A stretch of DNA of 64,000 nt from Piscinibacter aquaticus (GTDB lineage Bacteria > Pseudomonadota > Gammaproteobacteria > Burkholderiales > Burkholderiaceae_C): contig VOPW01000001.1 of assembly GCA_007994965.1 (NCBI GenBank), forward strand, positions 3,720,001 to 3,784,000, written 5' to 3'. A program made the translations under genes and the position numbers. The notes beneath the pieces were generated by a model. That model ran no database searches. It had not been told where the DNA came from and worked only from the letters and a program-made list of their open reading frames with translations. The stretch's first letter is position 1, and every line of letters begins with the position of its first letter. Shown here piece after piece: positions 55,675-64,000 of this stretch.

Positions 55675-58186
55675 TGGTGCAGCATGGGGCGCGAAAGCTG
55701 CCCGTGCTGGCCGCTCCAGCGCTCGACCTCCAGCCGATCGAGCAGCAACTCGACGTTCTCCGCGACCAGCGGCCGCGAGAGGTGGAAGCCCTGGCCGGAT
55801 TCGCAGCCCATGCCGCGCAGCTGGTCGTACTGCGACTCGGTCTCGATGCCCTCGGCGATCACCGCCTTGCCCAGCGAGGCGCCGAGCGTGACGATCGCGC
55901 GCACCACCTCGGCCTCCTTCGAGCCGCTGCGCATGCCGCGCACGAACGAGGCATCGATCTTCAGGCTGTCGATCGGCAGCGACGAGAGATAGCTCAGCGA
56001 CGAATAGCCGGTGCCGAAGTCGTCGATCGACAGGCCGACGCCGAGTTCGCGCAGGCGCGACAGCGTCTCCATCGCGCCGTCGACGCGGTCCATCAGCACG
56101 TTCTCGGTCAGCTCCAGCGTCAGCTGGCTCGGGTTCAGCCGCGCCGCGACGATCGCGCGCGTCACGCGCTGCGCGAAGCCGCTGTGGGCGATGTCGTTGC
56201 CCGACACGTTGACCTGCATGCCCAGGTCCGCAAAGGTCTCGCCGCGGGCCTGCCAGAGCTTGAGCTGGCGGCAGGCGGTGTCGAGCACGAAGTCGGTCAG
56301 CGGGCCGATCAGCGCCGACTCCTCGGCGATCGGGATGAAGGTGGCCGGGCTGATCAGCCCCTGCACCGGGTGCTGCCAGCGCGCCAGTGCCTCGAAGCCG
56401 GTGAGGCGGCCGGTGCCGAGGTTGAACAGCGGCTGGTAGGCCACGGTCAGCTGGCCCTGCTCGATCGCGCGGCGCAGGTCGCCCTCGAGCCGCACGCGGT
56501 CGGTCACCTGCTGGTGCAGTCCGGCGTCGAACAGCGCGTGGCGCGCCTTGCCGGCGGCCTTGGCGCGGTACATCGCGATGTCGGCGTCGCGCAGCACTTC
56601 TTCCGGCAGCGTGTAGCCGAAGGTGCTGAAGGTGATGCCGATGCTGGCACTGGTGGCGATCTCCGTGCCATTGACCAGCATCGGCTCGCCGAGGATCAGC
56701 TGCAACCGCTCGGCCAGCGTCACCGCATGGGCCTCGCGCTCGAGGTTCACGCACAGCACGGCGAACTCGTCGCCGCCGAGCCGCGCGACCACGTCGCCGG
56801 GGCGCACGTGCTCGCGGATGCGCCGCGCCACCTGCACGAGGAAGGCGTCGCCGGCGCTGTGGCCCATGCTGTCGTTGATCAGCTTGAAGCGGTCGAAGTC
56901 GAGGAACATCACCGCGAAGCGGCGGTCCGGGTCGAGGCGCGAGGCCTCGATCGCCTGCGCGAGGTGCTCGTGGAAGCGCGAGCGGTTGGGCAGGCCGGTC
57001 AGGCTGTCGTGGAAGGCGATGTGGTGCAGCCGCGCCTCGGCGCTGCGGCGCGCGCTGATGTCCTGCATCTGCACGATGAGGCTGGACGCCTCGCTGCCTG
57101 GATCGTCGAAGAAGCTGGCATCGAGCGCCACCCACACGTCGCTGCCGTCGTGGTGGCGGCAGCGCAGTTCGTTGGCGAAGGCATCGCTCTGGCGCTGGTG
57201 CACGCGGCCGAGCTGGCCGGCCAGCGCGGGCGCGTCTTCGTCGTGCACCAGCGAGCCGATGCTGCGCCCGACCAGCGCCTCTTCGGCCTGGCCGAGCAGC
57301 GCGCACAGCGCGCGGTTGACCTGGCGGATCTCGCCTTCGGTGGACACCAGCGCCATGCCGATCGCGGCGTGCGTGAAGGCGCTGTGGAAGCGCTGCTCGC
57401 TCAGCGCCAGCGCCTGCACGTGCAGCGCGGCCTGCGCGGCCTCGCGCTCGGCGGCCTCGACGCGGCTCTTGCGCATCGCCTCGTCGGCCTCCTGCTGGCG
57501 AAAGAAGAAGTGCAGCGTGGCCAGCAGCATGCCGACGATCGGCACCACCGCCATCAGCACGCCGGGGCCCGACTGGCCCACGGTGAGGAACAGCAGCCCG
57601 GCGATCGATGCGCTGCCGGCATAGGCCAGCGCCACCCAGCCGAAGTTGGCCAGCATCTCGCGCAGCACCATCGGCTGGTTGCGCTTGAGGTGGATGACCA
57701 TCGTCGCCAGCACCGTGTTGAGCACGAAGTAGACGATCGAGAAGGCCATCGCGGCCATCATCAGCCAGCCGTCGTTGTAGGCGCCGTGGGTGCGCATCGC
57801 GTCGAGCGCGAGATCGAGCAGCGAGCCGGCGATGAACATCGAGACGATCGCCATCGCCGGGCTGGCGATGCGGCTGGTCCAGCGCTTGAGGTGCGCCAGG
57901 AGCCGACCAGCGCCTCGCCGGCAGCGGCCAGCGACGCAGCCGGCGCGCCGTGCAGCAGCAGCACGAGGAAGATGAAGATCTCGCCGGCCGCGAACGAGTT
58001 GGTCGAGCGCGGGATGCGCACCGGGAAGAAGCCGGCCAGCGTGGCGATCGCCGCGCCGGCGACGATCTGCAGCAGCGCCCGGCGCGGCAGCTTGAGCACC
58101 TCGGCCGCGCAGTAGGCCAGCACCAGGGCGCCGATCGTCACCATGGTCCACCAGTAGACGGTGGCACGGCGGTTGTAGTCGGGCAT
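55671..58186 (-). CDS. Membrane PAS-GGDEF-EAL cyclic-di-GMP enzyme
   Basis: About 838 residues. Seven or so N-terminal membrane helices form a sensor (WWTMVTIGALVLAYCAAEVL, ASPAMAIVSMFIAGSLLDLAL), followed by PAS (FHSAFTHAAIGMALVSTEGE), GGDEF and EAL. The cyclase site is intact (RLGGDEFAVL) with the inhibitory site RPGD five residues before it. The phosphodiesterase also looks complete (GFEALARWQHP, ELTENVLM, IDDFGTGYSSLSYL, IAEGIETE). It could make or break c-di-GMP, with one activity dominating in vivo. The frame is broken near 57900. ATG 58186 is preferred; ATG 58243, right after the subtilase stop, is an alternative. Confidence 0.87.
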
Positions 58187-58247
58187 CAGCGCCCCGTGCA
58201 GGCGCCCCCAGGGGGTCGTGCGGCCAGCGGCCAGGGCGTCCATCGGA

Positions 58248-60522
58248 TCAGTTCTCGCCGGAGGTGGCCGAGCGCGTGTCGTACTGCATCAGCGGCACGC
58301 CGGTCTCGCTGATCACGATGCCCTCGCTGATCACCAGGCCTTCGCTGATCACCAGGCCCTCGCTGATCACGATGCCCTCGCTGATCACCAGGCCCTCGCT
58401 GATCACGATGCCCTCGCTGATCACCGGGCCCTCGCTGATCACGATGCCCTCGCTGATCACGATGCCGCTGCCGCTGGTCAGCCAGCCGGCCAGCGTGGGC
58501 GTCGGGATGAACAGGCCGGTCCTGCCGTTGAACGAGGTGGTGCCCGCGAGCGGGGTGGCATTGACGACACCGGCCGTGACGAGCGTCTGGTTCGGCGCCA
58601 CGGTGTCGCTGAACGAACGCACGAAGGTGTTGCCCGGCGTGAGCAGCGTCGCGCCCCAGTAGGTAGGCTTGCGCAGGCGCACGGCTGCCGGCCCAGGTGA
58701 TGCGCGGGTCCCAGATCGGCTGGTATTTGGTGAACAGCGCATCGCCGCTGAGCACGCGGTTGCCGCCGGCGAAGACGATGCGCGACCAGTTGAAGGTCTG
58801 GCCGTTGACCGTCGAGCTGCGCGCCGGCAGCGTCTGGCCCGAGGCCAGCAGGCTGGCGCCGGTGGCGATGCTGCCGTTGGCGACGACGGTGGCGATGTCG
58901 GTGCGCAGCACGCGTGCCAGCGCCAGCGCGCCGTCGACGTTGAGCTGCCCCGCGCCCTGGTGGGCGGGCTCGCGCCCGGCAGCGGCTGCGCCGTGTACTG
59001 CAGGATGGCCTTGACCAGCGGCGGCGTGAGCCCCGGGTTGGCCTGCAGCAGCAGCGCTGCGGCACCGGCGACGGCAGGCGCGGCGATCGAGGTGCCGCTC
59101 ATCACCATCACCGTCTCGTTGTAGTACTGCGCCGTGTTGGCCGGCGCGACGAGATCGTTGTAGTTGTTGCTCGCGAGGTAGTTCCAGTAGCCCGCGCCGG
59201 TGGTCGACGCGGCACCCAGCACCTTGTTGCCCGGCGCCACGAGGTCGGGCTTGACCGTTGTCGACGCGGCGCACACCGCCGGCGTCGACGTAGCTGCCGC
59301 GGGTCGGGCCGCGCGAGCTGAAGGTCGTGACGGTGTCGTCGCTGCGGGCGTTGGTGCCCTTGAAGTTGGTCGCGCCGACGGTGATCACCGACGGATCGTT
59401 GCCCGGCGAGCTGATCGCTCCGAAGACTTCCTTGCCGGCCGCCGACTTGCCGAAGTTGCCGGCGGCCACGACGACCGTGATGCCGGCCGCGGTGGCGCTG
59501 CGCACCGCGATGCACAGCGGGTCGTACAGCCAGCTCTGCGTGGACTGCGCCGCCAGGCTCAGGTTCATCACGCGGATGTTGTATTCACGGGCGTGGTAGA
59601 TCACCCAGTTGATGCCTTCGATCGCATCGCTGAGCGTGCCCAGGCCCACGTCGTTGAGCACCTTGACGTCGTAGACGTCGGCGCCCGGGGCGACGCCGGT
59701 GTTGTCGGGCGCGGCATAGAAGCCGAAGCCGCGGCCGGCGGCCACCGAGGCGACGTGCGTGCCGTGGCCGAATCCGTCGTGCGTGGCAGCGTAGTCGTTG
59801 GCGACGCTGTTCTCGTAGTTCGTCAGCGCCAGGCTGCCTGGCTGCAGCGAGGTCGAGGCGTCCACGCCCGTGGTCCAGTTCGCCAGGCTGCTGTTGAGCA
59901 TGCTGACGTTGCGCTTCACGCGCTTGCCGAGCACGGCGTCGAAGGCGCGGTGCGACGTCATCACGCCGGAGTCGAGCACGGCGATGCCGACGCCGCTGCC
60001 ATCCACGCCGCTGTACCAGGTCGGGCTGGAATAGCTGCGGCCGCGCGAGGTCAGCGTGCCCGAGACGTACTCGAGCGTGCTCAGCGTGCGCTGCACGGTG
60101 CGGTTGGGCGTGACGCTGGCGACGTCGTCGCGCTGGGCCAGCGCATGCACCTTCTGCGCCGGGATCTGGATCGTCAGCGCATTCATCGAACGGTGGAAGG
60201 CGTGCACCGAGCCGCCCAGGCGCAGCACGGCGGCGCGCAGATCACGCAGTTCCGGGTCGGCCGAATCGGCGACCACGATGGCCTGCACGTGGCGCACGCC
60301 CTTGACGTCGCGGGCCCAGCGCTCGCGCGGCTTGCGGTCGGTGCGCAGCTCGTCGTCCATGTCGCGCGCCACCTTGGCGCGCAGCTTCTCGCCGACCGGT
60401 TGGGCCTGCACCGGCATCGCCAGCAGGGCGGCGGGCAGCGCGATGGCCAGCATCGCCAGCGCGCCGCGCAACTGACGCACGCGGCGTTCGATGATGACGA
60501 TGAATGGCAGCAGATGGCCCAT
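58248..60522 (-). CDS. Subtilisin-like serine protease with hexapeptide repeat tail
   Basis: Secreted S8 peptidase of about 755 residues. A signal peptide (MLAIALPAALLAMPVQAQ) and an inhibitor-like propeptide (VRHVQAIVVADSADPELRDL) precede the catalytic domain, which has Asp in GIAVLDSGVM (about 184), His in GFGHGTHVASVAAG (about 252), Asn in VVVAAGNFGKS and Ser in VMSGTSIAAPAVAGA (about 474). The C-terminus ends with nine copies of a VISE-containing hexapeptide and a short tail. Frame breaks lie near 59265, 58975 and 58680. Nested inverted repeats precede the start. It is probably an extracellular or surface protease; its target is unknown. Confidence 0.88.
58305..58466 (-). repeat. Nine 18-bp tandem repeats coding (G-x-VISE)n
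   Basis: Nine exact-length 18-bp units in frame within the subtilase gene encode GIVISE, GLVISE or GPVISE. The DNA units differ in only one or two bases, suggesting recent expansion or gene conversion. The peptide alternates hydrophobic residues with Ser, Glu and Gly in a way that favours stacked beta strands. Confidence 0.9.
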
Positions 60523-60559
60523 CTTCGGCTCCCGCAGGCTGCTTGGGCCTGCCCCTTGT

Positions 60560-60609
60560 TGACGTCCTTCAGCGGATACAGCGCGTATCCATCTGTTTCT
60601 TGGACGTCA
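60560..60609. promoter_or_regulatory. Nested inverted repeats before the subtilase gene
   Basis: An outer 8-bp repeat, TGACGTCC (60560-60567) and GGACGTCA (60602-60609), encloses an inner 6-bp repeat, GGATAC-N5-GTATCC (60574-60590). The block lies 37 bp upstream of the protease start and could be a repressor site or a structured leader. Confidence 0.45.
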
Positions 60610-60701
60610 TCCTAGGGAGCCAGAAGTGAGGCGTGGCGGAACAAATTCGCACTCAACGAAGAGCGTCCACTTCGCCTTCGGGACTTTTGCCCATTTAGTG
60701 G

Positions 60702-62411
60702 TCAGTCAAGGCTGACTTCCGTGCGTACCGTCCCCGCGCGATCGGCACGCGCCACCAGCGCCAGCCGCGTGCCCTGCGGGGCACGCACCACCCACTCGGC
60801 CACCGCCCGGTCGGCGGTGACCTCGCGCGAGGGCAGGAAGGCGATCTGCGACTGCTTGGGCGCATGGCCCTCGAGCTGCGGGCCCTCCATGCGTTCCTTG
60901 CCGGAGACCAGCGACACGGCCGGGTCGCCCTGCGGCAGCACGATCTCGAACATCACGCCACGCACCACCTTGCGCTGCAGCGCCCGCTGGCTCACGTAGG
61001 CCGGCAACCAGCCGCTGTTGGCCACCGCCATGCGCACGCGCCGGTGTCGGGGCCGAGCGCGCGCACCTCGGTGCGCAGCAGCTCCAGCCTGGGCAGGCTC
61101 AGCGCCAGCTGCGTCATCCAGGCCGGGAAGCGCGCCGCCTCGCGCTCGCGCAGGTGCGGCGGCGGGTTGCGCCAGAAGTTCATCTTGTCCCAGCCGCCGA
61201 TCTCCACCGCGCCGAGCTGCGGGTGCATGAAGGGCTTCCAGTCGACGTGGGCCTGGCCGCCGCACTGCTCGTCGCTCCACTTCAGCAGCTTGAGCTCGTC
61301 GTCCACCGGGTGCTCGCGGAACCAGTCGATCCACTTGTAGCCCTGGATGTCGGCGGCCCTGGTTGGGCGACCAGATCTCCACCACCCAGAACAGCGCGCC
61401 GAGGTGCTCGTAGAGCCAGTCCTGCGTGCCGCCGATCACTTCCTTCGGGTGGTACTTGAACTCGTGCCAGATGCTCACCGCCGGGTAGCCGGTGAGCTCG
61501 GTGCCGAGCTTGCTGAAGCGCTGGTAGGCCCACAGATCCTCGGGGATCATGTCGTCGTCGCTGCAGGTGCCCATCGGCCGCAGGATCACGCCGCTGTGCG
61601 TGTGGTAGCTGATGCCGGCGCCGATGTTCGGGTGCTGGATGACGAAGTCGACCATCGCCCGCACCTCGGGCTCGCTGGTCGGGTAGGGCCCGGCGCCGAC
61701 CTGCTCGAACTCCTGGCGCCAGAAGGCCGGGAAGTTGCGGTTGAGGTCGAGCCCTTCGAGGTCCTTGTTGACCTTGACGGTCAGGCCATCCCAGTTCTTC
61801 AGCGTGCCTTCCGGAATGAGGCGGTAGTACTCGCCGCCGAATTCTCCGGGCTCGCGCGGCACCATCAGCCGCGGGTCGGCGGCGCACTTCTTGTAGGCGC
61901 CATGCGGATCGGGAATGCGCATCGTCAGGATGCGGCCGTCGCCGTCGACGTCTTCCATCGTCAGGCCCTCGACCGGCGGCTCGTCGAAGGGATAGTGGCG
62001 CGTCGACGAGCGGATGTGCCGCGGCTTGTCGGCCAGCGCAAGCTCGGCGCCGTCGGGGTTCAGGCGCGGGCACAGGTACAGCGCGCGGGTGTCGAGCAGC
62101 TGGGTGACCTTCGGATCGTGGCCGTGGCCGTTCACCAGCTGGTGCAGGTAGTACAGCACCGCGGTGCTGGCGGTCAGCTCGGCGGCGTGGATGTTGCCGT
62201 CGCACCAGAAGGCCGGCTTGTCGATCGCCGCGCCGGTGGCGGTGTTGGTGACCGTGACGACCCAGATGTCGCGGCCCTCGTGGCTCTTGCCGATCGACTC
62301 GACCGCCACCAGGCCAGGGTGCGCATCGGCATAGTCGAACAGCAGCCGGGTCAGGGCGTCGTACTTGTAGAAGGTGTCGAAGCGGGGCGTGGGCGTGGCG
62401 GGCAGGGTCAT
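60702..62411 (-). CDS. M14-family zinc carboxypeptidase
   Basis: About 570 residues. The M14 domain (residues 1-400) has zinc ligands in GNIHAAE (about 72) and ISYHTHSG (about 267), the substrate-binding DLNRNFPAFW and the catalytic glutamate in FWVVEIWSP (about 343). A C-terminal beta domain follows (VFEIVLPQGDPAVSLVSG-like). There is no signal peptide, so it is probably cytoplasmic and trims peptides. An extra C in CCTGG at 61361 breaks the frame; repaired, it reads SPNQAADIQGYKWIDWF. A second break lies near 61040. It lies 21 bp after the amidotransferase gene. Confidence 0.9.
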   Translation of the reverse strand: MTLPATPTPRFDTFYKYDALTRLLFDYADAHPGLVAVESIGKSHEGRDIWVVTVTNTATGAAIDKPAFWCDGNIHAAELTASTAVLYYLHQLVNGHGHDPKVTQLLDTRALYLCPRLNPDGAELALADKPRHIRSSTRHYPFDEPPVEGLTMEDVDGDGRILTMRIPDPHGAYKKCAADPRLMVPREPGEFGGEYYRLIPEGTLKNWDGLTVKVNKDLEGLDLNRNFPAFWRQEFEQVGAGPYPTSEPEVRAMVDFVIQHPNIGAGISYHTHSGVILRPMGTCSDDDMIPEDLWAYQRFSKLGTELTGYPAVSIWHEFKYHPKEVIGGTQDWLYEHLGALFWVVEIWSPNQGRRHPGLQVDRLVPRAPGGRRAQAAEVERRAVRRPGPRRLEALHAPAARRGGDRRLGQDELLAQPAAAPARARGGALPGLDDAAGAEPAQAGAAAHRGARARPRHRRVRMAVANSGWLPAYVSQRALQRKVVRGVMFEIVLPQGDPAVSLVSGKERMEGPQLEGHAPKQSQIAFLPSREVTADRAVAEWVVRAPQGTRLALVARADRAGTVRTEVSLD

Positions 62412-62432
62412 GGACGATGGGGCGGGAGGACA

Positions 62433-63185
62433 TCAGAGGATGCGGGCGCCGTCCTGGAAGACGGCCAGTTCGCCGGGCGCCAGCGGCGTCCAGCGTTCGT
62501 CGGTGGTCAGCGGCTCGGTGACGATCACGGCCACGCGATCGCTGGGCGTGGTCACGGCGGAGAAATCGACGCTCAGGTCCTCGTCGGCCAGCCGCGCGGC
62601 GCGGAAGGTGCTCGCGCACCAGCCAGTGCAGCTTCGTCGAGCAGTGCACCCACAGTGCCTGGCCGTTGCTGAGCATGAAGTTGAAGGTGCCGTGCGCGGC
62701 GATGGCGGGCACCAGCTCGCGCAGCGTGGCGCTCAGCTCGGCCACGCTGGGCACGCAGGCATGCGCCTTGGCCAGCTCCTGCATCAGCCAGCAGAAGGCG
62801 CGCTCGCTGTCGGTGTCGCCCACCGGCCGGAAGCCGGCGTGCAGGCGCGGCGCGAAATGCTTCAGGTCGCCGTTGTGCGCGAACACCCAGTAGCGGCCCC
62901 ACAGTTCGCGCTGGAAGGGGTGGGTGTTCTCCAGCGCCACGCGGCCCTGCGTGGCCTTGCGGATGTGCGCGATGACGTGGCAGCTCTTGATCGGATAGCG
63001 CCGCACCATCTCGGCCACCGGCGAGTGGCGTGCGCTCTGCGCATCGACGAACACCCGCGCGCCGGACCCTCGAAGAAGGCGATGCCGAAGCCGTCCTTGT
63101 GCTCCTCGGCGCGCGTGGAGAAGCCGGTGAAGCTGAACACCACGTCGGTCGGCGTGTTGGCGTTCAGGCCGAGCAGCTGGCACAT
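62433..63185 (-). CDS. Class II glutamine amidotransferase (YafJ-like)
   Basis: About 250 residues with an N-terminal nucleophile cysteine directly after the start (MCQLLGLN), then [30 protein letters not shown] and [12 protein letters not shown], all typical of Ntn-type glutamine amidotransferases in the YafJ/EgtC-like group. The end reads [22 protein letters not shown]. It hydrolyses the amide of glutamine or a gamma-glutamyl compound; no synthase partner is adjacent. Frame breaks lie near 63065 and 62607. It is likely co-transcribed with the flanking flavoprotein and carboxypeptidase genes. Confidence 0.87.
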
Positions 63186-63189
63186 GGGC

Positions 63190-64000
63190 CTATTCCGTGA
63201 AGAGCCGGTAGAAGCCTTTGGCCGTGAGCAGCTGGCCGGGGTTGCTGGTCTCGTCGAGCACGCCGGCGAGGCGTCGGCCGATGCGCTCGCTGCGCTGCGC
63301 ACGCCACAGCACCAGATCGGCCAGCCAGGGGTGGCGGTTGACCCAGTTGGCGCGCTCGTACAGCGCGAAACGCGGCTGCAGCGCGGCGATCCGCGCCTCG
63401 TAGTCGCGCCGCACGGTCTCGTCGGCTTCGCTGCGCGACAGGCCGGCCAGCAGCGACTCGGCCGCCAGCATGCCCGTCTCCAGCGCCTTGCCGATGCCCT
63501 CGCCGGTGAAGGCGTAGGTGCTGCCGGCCGCCTCGCCGGTGACCAGCAGGCCCGGCCGCGAGAAGCGCGCCCCCTGCAGCGAGCAGCGCAGCGGCGCACC
63601 CTTCAGCGGCGCGAGCCACTCGCCGCCGGCCACGAGCTCTCGGGCCGGCGCATAGATGCGCGTGAAGGCGTCGAAGAGAGCGCGCAGGTTGCCGTCGCCG
63701 CCGCCGCGGCGGAACTCGCTGAGGCCGACGCCGACGTTGAAGACGCCATCGCGGCACGGAAAGATCCAGCCGTACCCCGGCGACACCGCGCGGTGCCACA
63801 CCACCTCGAGCTTGTCGATGCGGCCGCGCATCGCCTCGTTCTTCAGGTAGCCGCGCAGCGCCACGCCGCTGGGCGTCTGGCGCGACGCCATGCCCGCAGC
63901 GATCAGCGCCTGCGGGCCGGCGCCGCTGGCCAGCACCAGCCAGCGGCAGCGGATCTCGCGCAGCGCGCTGCCCTGCGCCACCCGCGCGCCGATCACCATG
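63190..64000 (-). CDS. Geranylgeranyl reductase-family flavoprotein (5' truncated)
   Basis: The C-terminal 270 residues of an FAD-dependent oxidoreductase; the N-terminus with the FAD dinucleotide motif lies beyond the window. Visible marks are [20 protein letters not shown], typical of geranylgeranyl reductases, and [26 protein letters not shown] around the FAD phosphates. It resembles the general geranylgeranyl-reductase family rather than BchP itself, whose C-terminus differs, so a role in chlorophyll side-chain reduction is not claimed. It ends 4 bp before the amidotransferase start, which suggests an operon. Confidence 0.85.
   Translation of the reverse strand, partial: MVIGARVAQGSALREIRCRWLVLASGAGPQALIAAGMASRQTPSGVALRGYLKNEAMRGRIDKLEVVWHRAVSPGYGWIFPCRDGVFNVGVGLSEFRRGGGDGNLRALFDAFTRIYAPARELVAGGEWLAPLKGAPLRCSLQGARFSRPGLLVTGEAAGSTYAFTGEGIGKALETGMLAAESLLAGLSRSEADETVRRDYEARIAALQPRFALYERANWVNRHPWLADLVLWRAQRSERIGRRLAGVLDETSNPGQLLTAKGFYRLFTE

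Noticed and set aside
54651..58115. Very long plus-strand frame of 1,154 codons
   Set aside because: Only the segment at 54951-55600 is real (esterase). The rest is antisense of the GGDEF-EAL gene.
58305..58466. Possible CRISPR-like direct repeats of 18 bp
   Set aside because: The units are contiguous with no unique spacers, are in frame with the subtilase, and encode a uniform hexapeptide. They are protein repeats.
58264..58662. Plus-strand open frame with SLITMP-type repeats
   Set aside because: It is the mirror image of the subtilase repeat tail on the minus strand. It has no ribosome site and is only open because of the repeat.
63190..64000. Bacteriochlorophyll geranylgeranyl reductase BchP
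   Set aside because: The C-terminal part visible here fits the general geranylgeranyl-reductase family but not BchP specifically, and the neighbours are not photosynthesis genes.

Overview
The window is about 70% GC and densely coded. It looks like a chromosomal segment of a photosynthetic betaproteobacterium of the order Burkholderiales, of Rubrivivax/Sphaerotilaceae type. The support is a bchE-bchJ bacteriochlorophyll gene pair with a CrtJ/PpsR-like operator, a urt/fmd/ami nitrogen-scavenging block, and protein sequences of betaproteobacterial style throughout. No rRNA, tRNA, IS element, phage or CRISPR was seen, and no gap between genes exceeds about 300 bases. Nearly half the genes carry single-base indels that break otherwise perfect reading frames. 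At least 22 of these sit inside or next to CCTGG/CCAGG, so I read them as long-read consensus errors and give the span of the repaired gene.

Layout. 1-948: end of a hybrid kinase or receiver, and a receiver-Hpt protein. 1038-16770: an amide/urea nitrogen block. Here an NCS1-type permease fused through a cysteine-rich module to a hybrid histidine kinase, plus a LuxR-type response regulator, diverge from urtABCDE (ABC transporter), fmdA (formamidase), fmdB, a class V aminotransferase, amiE (aliphatic amidase) and a MoxR-like ATPase/VWA pair. A perfect palindrome, TACGTC-N4-GACGTA, stands before both urtA and amiE and is the obvious candidate operator for the regulator. 16838-25624: mixed housekeeping genes (dehalogenase-like hydrolase, FMN glutamate-synthase-like protein, atypical response regulator, GST, DUF898, M48 protease, cytosine deaminase, a solitary ATP-synthase c subunit, hemolysin III).

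25643-35212: a DUF1348 protein, a TRAP transporter of 2-oxoacid type, a cyanate block (SBP, permease, ATPase, cyanase cynS), a small secreted protein and a NarX/NarL-like two-component pair. 35319-41174: nucleoside salvage (cdd, purine nucleoside phosphorylase, deoC, deoA), interrupted by a GST and a membrane histidine kinase. 41211-45828: bchE, bchJ, purB, pyrF. 45892-52040: two tandem paralogous multi-PAS hybrid kinases. 52054-64000: periplasmic molybdenum hydroxylase (large and small subunits), esterase, PAS-GGDEF-EAL protein, a subtilase ending in nine hexapeptide repeats, an M14 carboxypeptidase, a class II glutamine amidotransferase and a geranylgeranyl-reductase-like flavoprotein cut by the window end.

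Functional picture. The cell appears equipped to take up and hydrolyse small amides, urea-like compounds and cyanate for nitrogen and to recycle nucleosides. It also makes bacteriochlorophyll by the oxygen-independent BchE route. The most novel-looking unit is the transporter-fused sensor kinase, its response regulator and the shared palindrome controlling the amide block.
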